The translations under genes were made by a program, and so were the position numbers. Source: Biomphalaria glabrata (taxonomy: Eukaryota > Mollusca > Gastropoda > Planorbidae). From it: 64,000 nucleotides of DNA. Location: assembly GCF_947242115.1 (NCBI RefSeq), contig NC_074725.1:11480511-11544510 (forward strand), given 5' to 3'. The notes under the pieces are model-generated. The model did no database searches and was not told the origin of the DNA. It was given only the letters and a program-made list of their open reading frames with translations. Below are positions 24,365 to 36,698 of the stretch, in pieces (position 1 is the stretch's first letter; every line of letters starts with the position of its first letter).

Positions 24365-24368
24365 ACCT

Positions 24369-24440
24369 AAACCCGGGGTCGGCAACCTGCGGCTGGCGAG
24401 CCACATGCGGCTATTTCGATGTGAAACTGCATCATCTTTT
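24369..24440. mobile_element. hAT-like terminus
   Basis: GGGGTCGGCAACCTGCGGCT with GCGAGCCACATGCGGC, a motif common in animal hAT elements. One end only. Confidence 0.4.
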
Positions 24441-25254
24441 TATATTATCGAGGAAAAAAAAACATTTAAAAATTGTTCTGAATCGATTAACGAGGATTAG
24501 GCACCGACCTATGTCAGTGAGTCACTTGTACTCGTTTTTCACAGCACCCCTTCCCCGTGACACGCATCGTCACTGTCATCAGTCCGTCCGAAGCTCTCGA
24601 ATGACGCCGCCGTCGGATGTTTCTATGTAGGTTTTTTATTCGCTTCCGACGCAAGACAATTTGGCGACATCACCACGTGCTTTAGCTGAGAGTTACAGTT
24701 TGTTGTTCTAAGTAAATGTGTTAGAAGCGAATTATCTTTTCAAAGTTTTGTATTTACACTTAACGCAAGCTCTTCACGGTCATATAGTTAAAATCAAACT
24801 TGTTTATTTGTCACTGGTGTAACTTTAGAACAGAATAATTGCGTAGCAAAGTCGTAGGTGAAAATGTTTTACAAGTTATTTTAAAATTGGAAAAAAAAAG
24901 GGACAACAACGATTCTTCGAAGCAAAATAAACCACGAAATTCTTACGTTTCACCACATAATAGACTAAGTAGAGCTTTGTGCCCAAACATTTCCGGCTGA
25001 AATAGTTAAGTCATGAATTTGGTAATCAATAACAGCTTCTTGTCAAAAGTACACTACCATCGTCAGTTTAAAGAATTCTGAAACGAAATGGAGACTCAGT
25101 ATTCCGACACAATCAAGTGCTAAAACGTTGTTCTTTGTGAATGAATGGAATAAATACATTCCAACATGAAAAAAAAACAACATTATCTCCCTGAATTAGA
25201 GAACGACAAATGGTTGCAAAAATTTTATCAGATTTTGCTTAGTCGCGCCGTAAA

Positions 25255-25565
25255 AATGATCTAGGACCTTCTTGTGTTGTTTAAAGCTTTTAAGTTGTGC
25301 ATAGGAACAATAGCCGCTGGGCTGTTTGTCAGAGTTTCAAGGTGGTCTTCCCATGAAAGCTTGTTATCAATGATGACGCTTAGATATTTATACGACTTCA
25401 CTTGTTGTTTTGATGTTGTCTTTATCTGCAGCTCGTGTATCATTTCTTTCTGAAATCTATTAGAAGTTCTTTAGTTTTTGTGACATTCAGTTTTAGAAAG
25501 TTGTCAGTGCACCAGTTTGTAAACTCTTCTATCGAGCTTCGCTATTGAGTTTCGTCTTCTGAAAT
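25255..25565 (-). mobile_element. LINE reverse-transcriptase fragment
   Basis: Minus-strand VKSYKYLSVIIDNKLSWEDH matches the conserved KYLGvxiDxxLxw block of CR1/L2-like reverse transcriptases. Broken on both sides. Confidence 0.7.
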
Positions 25566-25888
25566 AAGACCGATTGTTACTACTTAGCAATACACCAACA
25601 CCAAAACGACAAAGTCATAGTTTATAAATAATTTAATCTTAATCAACACTGTAAACACCTTTTTTTTATATTCCTCCATTTTGGTTCTCCTCTCCTTTCA
25701 ACACGCATTCGCACCATTCCACATTTACATTAACTGAGTCATAGATGCTTCTTATGTCATTAATGTATAGAGTGTCCAGTACAGGAGAAAGTACAGTAAA
25801 ATACAGTAAGATAGAAAAAGAAAGACAACGATGTGAAGAAATGTGGTAATGTAAGAAAAAGAATGGGAACGGTTTTGGTATAAATCAG

Positions 25889-25985
25889 TGTTTCCCAAAG
25901 TGTGTGTGTGTGTGGGGGGGGGGGAATGGTACGCGTACCCTCATGGGTACCGGTACGTGAAAAGTTTGGAGGGGGTACGCGTTGT
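25889..25985. mobile_element. Possible hAT-like MITE fragment
   Basis: CAGTGTTTCCCAAAGTG terminus followed by a G run and a palindromic GGTACGCGTACC zone. No matching second end. Confidence 0.4.
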
Positions 25986-25994
25986 ACCTCATTA

Positions 25995-26690
25995 ACTATT
26001 CGAATATTTAAACAAATATTCGCTAGACTCAGGTCAAGAGTTTGGGAAAACCAAAAGCTCACTACAGTGACCAAAATGGAAGTCTACAAGGCATGCGTTA
26101 TAAATACGCTACTGTATGGCAGTGAATCATGGACCACCTACGCAAAGCAAGAGAGAAAACTAAACTCATTTGCGATGTCTCCGAAGGATCTTGACAATCA
26201 CATGCAATACTGAGATCCTGGCGCGAACAGGTATTCCCAGCATCTTTACAGTCCTCAGACAACGCCGCATGCGTTGGCTTGGACATGTTCTCCGGATGGA
26301 GGACAATCGCATCCCGAAAGTCATCCTCTACGGACAACTCGCGACTGGCTCAAGAAAAACTGGTCGCCCCCACCTCCGTTACATAGATGTAATAAAACAG
26401 GACCTCAAATCAGTGAACATCAATACTGACCATTGGGAGGACATAGCTCTAGACCGCAACAGATGGAGAGAGACAGTGACCAAGAAAGCTACGGACAGCG
26501 AAAGAACATGGGCCTCAGCTCTTAAAGAAAAACGTACAATGCGAAAAATGGCCAGCTACTCTATCACCGAAGCGAAAGCCATCTTTACCTGCGATATTTC
26601 TGGACGAGAGTGTCTCTCCAAAGTAGGGCTCCACAGCCACATGAAAAAGTGTTCGAGATGAACCATAGTCGTTCTACAACTGAAGGAAGC
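25995..26690 (+). mobile_element. 5'-truncated LINE tail (family C) with Cys-His finger
   Basis: VYKACVINTLLYGSESWTTY, then RRMRWLGHVLRMEDNRIPK, GRPHLRYIDVIKQDLK, and a closing C..C..H..H motif (CDISGRECLSKVGLHSHMKK). A short gap and frame change occur near 26175. The end GAACCATAGTCGTTCTAC is shared with repeat R. Confidence 0.85.
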
Positions 26691-27116
26691 CAACATATTT
26701 ATATATACCCTTCACTTTAGGACAAATGACATTGATACGTAATACATTAAACCATAATTAACAAATACAAAATACAACCCAATAAAATACTCAGAAAGAG
26801 ACTAAGATAAATTCACATTTCTTATTCCATATGCTGGGACAGACTGTGCAAGTCCGCTTGCTTCCCTCATGTCATTAGTGCATGGAACATGTTGCATGAA
26901 TCAACCAGTAAAACCAGCGACTTGGCAAAGTTGAAGTCTCTAATTGTAACATACTAGACTAGATTTAGCTCACGGATTCGCGTAGGATGTAATGATGTAA
27001 TCTATGGAAGAAATGTCTGTAATTTATTGTAAAGATAACTTAAATGGTTTATTATCGTAGTTTAGCAGTACGGAAGTACCTTATTGTTTGTTTGTCTATC
27101 ATAGCGTTGTCATTAT

Positions 27117-28215
27117 TTCTTGTGTGTGTTGAAAGACACCACGTGTGTGTGTTGAAAGTCATAACGTGTGAGTGTGTTGAAAGCCATGACGTGTGTGTGT
27201 GTGTTGAACGCCATCGCGTGTGTCTGGTGAATGTCATCGCTTGTGTGTTAACAATTAAACAATAATTGTATTTGTTTTGCCACAAAGCGCAATTGCCATT
27301 ACAAACAATAACAGTATACAAATAAAATACACAAAATAATAAAAAAAAGGTCATAACGTGTATGTGTTGAAAGGCATCACGTGTGCGCGTTGAACGCCAT
27401 CTTGTGTGTGTGTGTTGAACGCCATCACGTGTGTGTCGTGAAAGCCATAACGTGTATGTGTTGAAAGCCATCTCGTGTGTGTGTGGTGAACCCCATCTCG
27501 TGTGTGTCGTGAAAGCCATAACGTGTATGTATTGAAAGCCATCTCGTGTATGTGTTGAACGCCATCTCGTGTATGTATTGAAAGCCATCTCGTGTGTGTG
27601 TTGAACGCCATCTCGTGTGTGTGTTGAAAGCCATCTCGTGTGTGTGTTGAACGCCATCTCGTGTGTGTGTGTGTTGAACGCCATCTCGTGTGTGTCGTGA
27701 AAGCCATAACGTGTGTGTGTTGAAAGCCATCACGTGTGTGTGTTGAAAGCCATCACGTGTGTGTCGTGAAAGCCATCACGTGTGTGTGTTGAAAGCCATC
27801 ACGTGTGTGTGTTGAAAGCCATCACGTGTGTGTGTTGAAAGCCATCACGTGTGTGTGTTGAACGCCATCTCGTGTGTGTCGTGAAAGCCATCACGTGTGT
27901 GTGTTGAAAGCCATCACGTGTGTGTGTTGAACGCCATCTCGTGTGTGTCGTGAAAGCCATCACGTGTGTGTGTTGAAAGCCATCACGTGTGTGTGTTGAA
28001 AGCCATCACGTGTGTGTGTTGAACGCCATCTCGTGTGTGTCGTGAAAGCCATAACGTGTGTGTGTTGAAAGCCATCACGTGTGTGTGTGTGTTGAACGCC
28101 ATCTCGTGTGTGTATTGAAAGCCATAACGTGTGTGTGTTGAAAGCCATCACGTGTGTGTGTTGAAAGCCATCACGTGTGTGTGTTGAACGCCATCTCGTG
28201 TGTGTGTGTGTGTTT
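27117..28215. repeat. 23-bp minisatellite carrying CACGTG motifs
   Basis: Units of CACGTGTGTGTGTTGAAAGC + CAT alternate with CTCGTG/AACGTG variants; about 17 exact CACGTG words. A roughly 100-bp non-repeat patch lies at 27250-27350. Confidence 0.9.
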
Positions 28216-28439
28216 GTGTGTTTCAATGGTAGCCAGCATGCAACTTTAACAAATCCAGAACATACAATAAACAACACCCTAAAGAAAAGGTCATATCTTG
28301 CTTACTGGGGACGTTGTGTGTACCGTTTAAAAAAAATATCTCCTAATAACGATTATAGTAATGTCTTCGATTTCGAAGATTAAGGATAAATCAAGGGTTT
28401 CACGTGGCTATGGAAAACCCAGTTGCGACCTGGATATTT

Positions 28440-28990
28440 TTCCATAGCCGATGCAGGCAAAGCCGTTGTTCGTTTGGATTCTTTATCATTTTTGTTCGTC
28501 TTCTGCGTCAGTCTTCAAAAAGTGTTTTTCTTTGGGTTTCGAATGTGTGTCCCGCGGCTTTTATGAGAGCTCTCCAACTATCTCTTTCAGAGGCCATATA
28601 CTGCCAGTTACTTTCCTCTATGCTAGTGAGGGCAAAAAGGCGCCTGAGTTGATCTTTATAGCACTTATCTCTGTTTCCCCGTCCTGCAAAAGATCAGCAA
28701 AGAATTTCACCTTTGGCACGCGCTCTTCTCCCTTGCGGATACGTGTGCGACCCCAGCGCAGCTGTTGAATAATAATTAGTGATTCTGTACTGTCCACACC
28801 GGCCTCCAGCTGAACATGGTTGTTGCTATTGTAGCCTTGCCAACATATGACCATTATGAAGCGTTGGCACCTTAGTTGAAGCGTTCCAGAAGCCTTATAC
28901 TCAAGATGCAATCCATGCGTAATTAAAAATGCCATCTCTTGTGAGTGGAAATGCCCTTTTTGCGTTATTGGGGATGCCATTTGTAACAAA
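28440..28990 (-). mobile_element. LINE C-terminal relic
   Basis: Minus-strand pieces QQLRWGRTRIRKGEERVPK, CYKDQLRRLFALTSIEES and NWQYMASERDSWRALIK follow the usual LINE tail order. Frame changes and stops show it is dead. Confidence 0.6.
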
Positions 28991-29251
28991 AACTTGTAAT
29001 AAAATATTTCAGAATTTATATGGAAATAATTTTAAAAATAACATAATACTGTTGTAAACGTGTTCCCCCCCCCCCCCCCCAGACTGACCCTTTGTTTTCC
29101 CACGTGAAAAACCTTTTGAGTTGTGTTTGTGCTTGGAGGGAAACTGACCTGAGGGGTGTGTTGGTGTGTTAACAGGGGAGTTATGAGTTTGTATTTCTTG
29201 ATTGTGGATTGTTTTTTTTTCTATTGTGTTAGTGAATCGGGATATGTAAAT

Positions 29252-29603
29252 TTGATTTGGAGCATAGACTATATATTACATGGACTGCCAACTCTACGCA
29301 CTAAGCCTATATTTTTCAATAAACAAGTCCCGTTCACGGAGGCGTCCTTGGTTGCGTGGTAAATTGACTTCCGGTAGATTTTTTTTTACGTATAAAGAAA
29401 CCATTCTCGAAGATTTTTACCACCACTTTTACAGCAAATCATGAATGGAAACTGAATTGTTAAAGAAGATGTTACAGAGGTGAGTGTGCACAAATCAATT
29501 TCTGACTTAGATCTATAACTGTAAAGCTTTATAGCTGATTTTCTTAGCCAATATAGACTAATTAGCCAAGCCTGTATTTCGTGTATTTTCTTGTTTACGA
29601 CAT
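29252..29603 (+). repeat. Left arm of a 345-bp inverted repeat with promoter-like motifs
   Basis: Matches the reverse complement of 35330-35672. Contains GGTAAATTGACTTCCGGTAG (ETS-type core), a TATAAAG, and GTTACAGAG|GTGAGTGTG, which looks like an exon end and donor. Confidence 0.75.
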
Positions 29604-29636
29604 TGATTGAATTGAGGTTCTTGTGAGAGCATAGCC

Positions 29637-29664
<28 letters not shown>
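29637..29664. repeat. TA microsatellite
   Basis: Short (TA)n just outside the inverted arm at 29252-29603. Confidence 0.9.
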
Positions 29665-29668
<4 letters not shown>

Positions 29669-29914
29669 AAATAATAAGACTTATTCAGAAGGATAACCCG
29701 GTACATTTAGATCTATATGCTCTTACTATAATAGGCTAAAATGACCTTTCGTTTATAAGTTGTAAAAAAGTCCTATATTATGTGTAGGCCTAAAGTAAAA
29801 GTAATAAGTCTAGATGTAAAGTTTTCTCCGAGTTGAAAAATGTAAGAAAAGTATGTTTGGCATTTAGATGCTGTCGTTGATAAAATAGAAAAAGTACATT
29901 CTGTGATGTTTTAT

Positions 29915-30197
29915 GGCAAGTTATTATAACACGGTGCAGGACAGGCCACTGTCCTGTTGCCTCATGTTTCTCACGGCTATAGCCAAATTTCGAATCCTGG
30001 TGCCCCCGTGCCTCATTTTCTGTTTGACTGCCCCAGACTTGCTGATCTCCGTCTCAACAGGTCAGAACAAAAAATTCTCAATCTGTATGGTGACATGTAT
30101 GCACTACGCAATACAGCAGGGTTTCTGTCCAGGGCTTTTGCAAGAGAAGATTTGAGCCTCTCAAGCCCTCACTCAAATGGAGTTTGATGATGTTGAC
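29915..30197 (+). mobile_element. Short LINE tail (family D)
   Basis: Same 3' end as 18420-18730 (ACAGGCCACTGTCCTGTTG, then the CAAGCCCTCAC stretch and GATGAT tail), with internal deletions. Confidence 0.8.
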
Positions 30198-30214
30198 TTT
30201 TTATGCCCTTTTTC

Positions 30215-30550
30215 TGTCTTGGTGAGAGTTATTGTAAGACTGAACTATTGATCTGCAGCTGTCGAAGTATTGACTAGCCTTTGTAATAATTACTGCGAAA
30301 GGTAGTGAGAGCAGCATCGTCGTCAAACATCAGTTCCCTAATCAGGTTATGTAGTTTCCTCGTTTTGGTCAAGCCAGTTTAAGAAGCCTTCCATCCGATC
30401 TACTGTGGATATATAGGGCCTACTCCATCTTCCAAGGCGCTATGAGAGTACAGACGAAACAATTCCGAATAGTGTTGATGGCCAAAACCCATCCTTGTTT
30501 TACCCTGCTCTTGATAGATAATACCGGTACCTAAAAGTCTTAGATGAAGA
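30215..30550 (-). mobile_element. LINE reverse-transcriptase palm relic
   Basis: Minus-strand VKQGWVLA, IHSRSDGRL, then LMFDDDAALTTF, corresponding to the FADDAAL catalytic block. Several stops. Confidence 0.65.
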
Positions 30551-30599
30551 ACTGTCAAACTTTACAGTTCATATCATGTGAAGCTAACAGTAGTTTCAA

Positions 30600-32640
30600 T
30601 AGCTTATTTGGACAGACAATTTTCACTAGTAAAAACCACTTCTGCTTAGTGTGAGCATATTGCTAAATGAAGTTCATATTTCTATTACTTTCTACTCAAG
30701 TCACCCAAGAGAAATTTTCTTTAAAGCGAAAACTTTTTATAATGCATTTTTCGTTGTTTTTGTTTGTTTTTTTACTTAAGGAGCATACTACTTCCACAAA
30801 CCTGATTTGATTGTCACTAACTTTCAAATTGAAAGGGATCTACTACAAGTGAGATTTTTTTTTTACTTTCTCCAATAACATTGTGTTATCAATACATGTA
30901 TCACTTTAAATTACTTGTAATTGTGAAATAATAGGTAAAAAATCTCCTTAAGTACATGTTATATTTAATCCTATGCATAAAATTTATTTACATAAAAAAA
31001 AATCATTAAAGCAGGCCTAATTGTAGAGAAAAAAATATTTCTTGTGATTGCATTGAAATCAACTTTAAAGATGCTGTCCATTGTTGTAACATAAAGTAGT
31101 CTTACATTTTTTAATTAGCAAATATATATATTTATAACATGTCTAAACTAGTTTGAATTTCTTTTCTTTTTTTCTCAGCTGCTCATGAATTTGGAGATTT
31201 TACAGCTAATAGAGGAACAAATTTTATCTGCTTCCACTTAGCCAAACAGCATGGAAATATGCTATTGTAATGAGTAGAAGATATTTGTCATTTAGAGTAT
31301 CATGCAACAGCTAATTATCAGTCCACACATTTCAAGATGAGGAAAAGAACAGTATAAGCTACATTCATTGATGCATTATTTATACAAAAATGTATAGTCA
31401 ACCCAGTCATCACTCCATTTTTTTATGAAGCCAGTTACAGTTACCATGAAGGGATGAAATTTCAGATAATATTTTGTTTATTTCATGAAATGAGAATAGG
31501 CCTACATCAGAAATTGAGATGGTCATCTTCAGTATTTAATGTTTCATCTAAAAATGATAATTATATTCATACATATTTGATGTACAAACAAATGAAAACC
31601 ATTCAAACACTTTTTTTTTGTGAAGTAAAGATGATTAAACTTGTAAGTGTCTGAACAATACTACATCGACATTAACTTATTATCATAGACTTTTTACAGG
31701 AATGTTTCTTAAGCTGGACTGAAAGAGAAAGTTGCTATAATTTAAATAATAAAATTTAATAGTTTGAACATGTAACTAAAAATTGAATAATGCTAACATT
31801 TATTGACAAGTGAATATTGGTAATGATGTGCTTTCTATTTAATAAGTCAATAATATTAGTAAGAACAATATTATCTTCCCTTTCTTAATATTATAAACAC
31901 AATATTTCCTGAAAAGATTTTTTTACATTATAGAAATAATGCTCAAGTCTTCAGAAATGGTAGTTTTCAGAATCATCAAATCAAGGACAACATAGTATTC
32001 ATGAACTTCCAGCTATCAGCAAGCTCCTAGTAGGTATTATGGAGCACATTCTCCTTCAACTCAGAGGATCACAGGCACTGGACAAATTCTAGTACTGTTG
32101 ATGGAATAGAAACAACATACATTAAATTCATAACAAGTCACCAATTCAATCTTAGTTTCATATAGTACCAAACTTCCATATGTTCAAGTCCTTTACGGAT
32201 AAAATCAATTCTGAAAACATCTAACAAAACAGTTCCTTAAAAAGTATATTAGGAGTATAGTAAAGTATATTAGAGGTTTTACACAAAAAATGCTATGGGA
32301 ACATATTATGAAACTAAAATATTACAAAAAAAAGGAATAGTATAATAATAACAATATTTAATCTTTGACATTATATTCAGTAATATTATGAAAATTTAAT
32401 GAATGATTAAATGCACTTGAAAGTGAAGGGAACAGATTTTTAAAAAAATTCAGGAAATTTTCTGCACAAGCATGCTGAGGTAACCCAAATAAAGAGAGTC
32501 ATTGAATATTGTACTGAGTGTTTGAAACATAATTTTTTACTGCATACATTAAATTATAAACATATCTTTGCAAATTTAAAGGGAGAATTTGAAGACAGCT
32601 TTTATTCTTTTTGCACTAAGATAAAAGTATTAAATTTTAA
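30600..32640. other. AT-rich stretch without recognisable content
   Basis: No repeat family, domain or convincing exon seen; a few acceptor-like tracts (for example near 31178) lack a supporting frame. Confidence 0.4.
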
Positions 32641-32663
32641 GCTGCCCTACTTACTGAAAGGAG

Positions 32664-32940
32664 GCCTGGTGGCTTAGTGGTAAAGCGCTTGGCTTCCGAA
32701 CCGGGGACCGGGGTTCAAATCCTGGTGTAGACTGGAATTTTTAATTTGAGTCTGAGTCCACTCAGCTCTAATGGGTACCTGACATTAGTTGGGGAAAGTA
32801 ATGGCGGTTGGTCACTGTGCTGGCCACATGACACCCTCGTTAACCGTAGGCAACAGAATGGTCAGAAACAGATGATCTTTACATCATCTGCCCTATCGAT
32901 CACAAGGTCTGAAAGGGAAACTTTACTTTTTTTTTTACTT
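32664..32940 (+). mobile_element. tRNA-derived SINE (family 1)
   Basis: GGTGGCTTAGTGGTAAAGCG, GGGTTCAAATCC, ACATTAGTTGGGGAAAGTAA, then the AAGGTCTGAAAGGG tail and a T run. Confidence 0.87.
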
Positions 32941-32944
32941 ACTG

Positions 32945-34552
32945 GAAGTTTCGTAGGAAGAGTTTCTGGCATAACAAGTGAGTTTTGTGGCATTCATCCT
33001 ATTGATAAACTCTTAGAAATAAGAAAGCATCATTTCTTCTTGAAATATACATCTGCGGAAAAGAAAAGAACAATTGCTTTTAATGTGAGCAATAATAAAA
33101 TTCTAATTAAATTTTAAAAATCTCCAAAATATTTATAGTGACTTAGTTCAAAGAATTATGTAAAGACTTTCTTTAAGCATTTTCTCAACTCATCTGACAT
33201 CCTTTTCCACCAAGATAACTGGTTAATCTGTATTTCTAATTGAGAACTGTTGCATAATATATTTAATTCTTATGCAAGAAAGTATAATTTGAAGGAAATC
33301 ACCTTAGATAACAAAAGAGTGGTATTGGCCTGCATGAGAAAATTATCACTTTAGAAATACCCTGCACAGGCTGGAGGGAATATAATATGTTTTATTTACA
33401 ACATAACAACAATATTGTGTAAATATTCACCTATAAGTTAGCTTTAAATAAAATAGCACATGGATTCTTACAATTAAAATAGACTTACATAACGTTTAAA
33501 AATAAATGATTAATTACTTAAAAACTTACTGTTAAATGTATTTATACAGCTTCTGGCACTGTGTGAAAACTCCTTTGAAAACAATAAGAGCATATTGTGG
33601 CAGTATCTGGGTAAATACTTGATTCCACACATTGAATGGTAGCAATAAGAGCCCTTTGGGTACCTTTCAACATCCTTTGTGTACTTCTTTGGTAGTTAAG
33701 AGAAAAGTTAAGATCTAGATCTACAGTGAATAAATAGCACAATTTGGTACCTATTGCCTACTAGAATATGTCAGAATAATGAAAAACGAAAATAGAACCG
33801 ATTAGAATGTCTAGTCCAATCTAGTACAGTTGTTTATATCTAGGCAAGATATGAGTTGTGATCAAAAGAGCTAGATCTAGTACATGAGTAGGGCCTATGT
33901 TAATGGGCATGGCTGTAGATAGTAGTATTGCTCATCAGAAACATTAAATCTGTAGTGTATAAATCACAAATGGGAATAGATCTAGATACAGATTCTAGAT
34001 CTTATAACTTTGTCTTTATTGTAAGTATAAGAGTCTATGTCTATTATTATCATATAAAATATAGACATAAACTAGATATATATTAGAGTCGTTAGTAAAG
34101 ATAAAGTAGATCTTCAAATAGTTTAAAGAACGATCTGTGACACTGTGAGCCAAGCACTTCCATTCATGATTCACATATGAAGAAGCTAAGGCTAAGGCTA
34201 AGGAAGACGAAGTTTAAGTTTAAAGTTAACAAGTCAGGAAGTCAGATTAAAATTAATCATCATGATCAAGGTAAGATGAAGCTGAACATCTAGACTTGAA
34301 ATTATCCTAGATCTAGTCTAGAGTCAACTAAAGCTAGATTCTATATAATAGGGGGCCTATATAGATTCTATATCTTCATTCTCTGGGTTTATGAGACACA
34401 CAAAGATGATGAATCTAGAGACTCGACGTTCATAATATTTTTAGTCATAATTTTGTTAAAAGTACTATAGGCATAGCCAGATTTTTTATAAAAACAAATT
34501 ATTATTTTACAAACTTAAAAATGGGCATTTACATAAATAGTGTTTAGTGTTC

Positions 34553-34646
<94 letters not shown>

Positions 34647-35320
34647 GTGTAGTAGTGTGTTGTGTGTAAGTTCGTATTTGTAGATAAAGTTTATAGCCAT
34701 AGGTCACTACATCTGGGTGAAAGTCTACATGTTTATGTGTAGGCTACAATCACTTTCTAGTGAAGTAGAGCCTAAATGATTCTAAAATTTTATTGGGCGA
34801 ATATATTCGAAACAATATCAGATCTCTTTATAGCTTTTAGAAGAATTGGATGTTATTTGGGATTCTAGTTAGTTAAAAAAAAACCCACTAAAAACTTGAA
34901 GGCCGAAATTTTTATGCAGATTTTTCAGTTAGTCATACATACATCGTTGATTTTTTTTTTATGGTTGATTTTCCATTACTATAGATAAAAATGCACATTA
35001 TCTTGAAATTAAAATCAAATTGAATAAAAAAAATATTTGTAGATCTGAACAAAAGTTGGTAAAGATGTAAGATTGTAGGCTTAAAATTATTGACTCACTA
35101 TATTGTTAATTTATTTAGACTGACTCATTCACAGACTTAACTTAGGCCTGTATCACCCATTATATACAAAATTAATAAATGACAATCTCAGAAATGTATT
35201 GACTCTTTCAGTAAATCGCTTATCACATTTAAAATATACATTGTAAAAATAATGATAATAATTATCAAATGTGATGAAAAAAAAAAGAAAAACAAATAAT
35301 CCAAACTGGCAGCACCAATT
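32945..35320. other. AT-rich stretch, no gene recognised
   Basis: A 66-codon minus-strand frame at 33542-33742 has a few Cys residues but no family match. 33700-34400 is rich in TCTAGA words, like 60000-60560. Confidence 0.35.
34553..34644. repeat. TA microsatellite
   Basis: (TA)n of about 90 bp with one TG interruption; assembly length may be unreliable. Confidence 0.95.
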
Positions 35321-35329
35321 AGCAGACAA

Positions 35330-35672
35330 TTAATGTCGTAAACAAGAATACACGAAATACAGGCTTGGCTAATTATCTATATTGGCTAAGAAAATCAGTT
35401 ACAAAGCTTTATAGTCATAGATCTAAGTCACAAATTGATTTGTGCACACTTACCTCTGTAACATCGTATATGACAATTAAGTTTCCATTTATGATTTGCT
35501 GTAAAATTGATGGTAAAAATCTTCGGGAATAGTTTCTTTATATAGTAACAAATTCTACCGGAAGTCAATTTACCACGCAACCAAGGACGCCTCGGTGAAA
35601 GGAACTTATGCTTAGTTTCCTTAGTGTTGGCAGTCCATGTAATATATAGTCTATGATTTGGAGATTGTGACA
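35330..35672 (-). repeat. Right arm of the inverted repeat
   Basis: On the minus strand: the same ACTTCCGG core, TATATAAAG, and GTTACAGAG|GTAAGTGTG (35460-35445 region). Could be a non-coding first exon and its promoter, but no partner exon is proven. Confidence 0.75.
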
Positions 35673-36052
35673 TTATTTCTTTTGATCAGGGATATTAATT
35701 GATCATAGTTGGATTGTGCTTCTGCAATCGGAAAGATACCAGCGATCCTGACAGCACGGTGAGTTACTTTCTTTCGTTCAATCCCATGTCGTAACAATAC
35801 AATAAATTAACGCGGTGATATTCGGTGTTTTAAACAACCCAAAACAAAGAAAAAAAAGGCCAAAAACCTTAAAGCAAAATCAGACAATACTGCCATAGAC
35901 TCAATTCGACTCATTCACCAATCATAAACAAACATTCTTGAGCCGTGTGCTTCCCTACCTATTCTATACAACTTACGACTTGGACTCAAACATGATTACC
36001 ACGTAACTGTATTTTCTGCTGTTTTTATCAATTGTCATCCCGTGACCGTTCG

Positions 36053-36320
36053 TTTTGGTGAATGAGGTCTATTTTGGTGAATGAGGTCTATTTTGGTGAA
36101 TGAGTTCTATTTTGGTGAATGAGTTCTATTTTGGTGAATGAGGTCTATTTTGGTGAATGAGGTCTATTTTGGTGAATGAGGTCTATTTTGGTGAATGAGG
36201 TCTATTTTGGTGAATGAGTTCTATTTTGGTGAATGAGTTCTATTTTGGTGAATGAGGTCTATTTTGGTGAATGAGGTCTATTTTGGTGAATGAGGTCTAT
36301 TTTGGTGAATGAGGTCTATT
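36053..36320. repeat. 19-bp minisatellite
   Basis: About 14 units of TTTTGGTGAATGAGGTCTA, some with AGTTCTA; about 0.4 kb past candidate exon 8 of GT7 copy 2. Confidence 0.92.
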
Positions 36321-36698
36321 TACCCGTGCCTTGAGAGTAATCCGCTTTTCAAAACGAAGATTAGACTTCATGATTATCAAAAGTTCAGAGTAAATGAGGA
36401 ACGTGGATCTATATAAATAGAATTACATGATGGTGAGGTGCTGGACGGCCGCACGAATATTACATACAGTTACATAGCCGACAAATGTTTTTGTATTCAG
36501 GATTAATCTATTATGTTTTTTACATTTTTTTTTTAAATTTTTGTATATAAATATAAGAACTAATTGTATTTTATTAATTGATTGCCGATCCACAATTGGA
36601 GTCCCTACAATATATCAGTTTTAACTTTTCCCTTTCGCACCATTCAGCCTTTTCCCATAATTCAGCTTTTTTCCCCATGACTTAGCCTTTTTGCGTCA

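Larger units (their letters stand above)
22661..24368. other. 5' flank of GT7 copy 1, homologous to 53786-55385
   Basis: Alignable over most of its length with the flank of copy 2 (for example GGTTACGACGTGAGTTAGAT and CGTACTTTTT/CGTACTTTAT contexts). It marks the extent of the duplication. No coding signal. Confidence 0.75.

Noticed and set aside
27052-28277. His/Thr-rich frames (THTRDGFQHTH) on the minus strand
   Set aside because: Readings of the 23-bp CACGTG minisatellite in shifting frames; not a gene.
33542-33742. 66-codon minus-strand frame with several Cys residues
   Set aside because: The spacing does not fit a zinc finger I recognise; no splice partner seen.
34515-34700. Frames made of IYIYIY
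   Set aside because: Translation of TA microsatellites.
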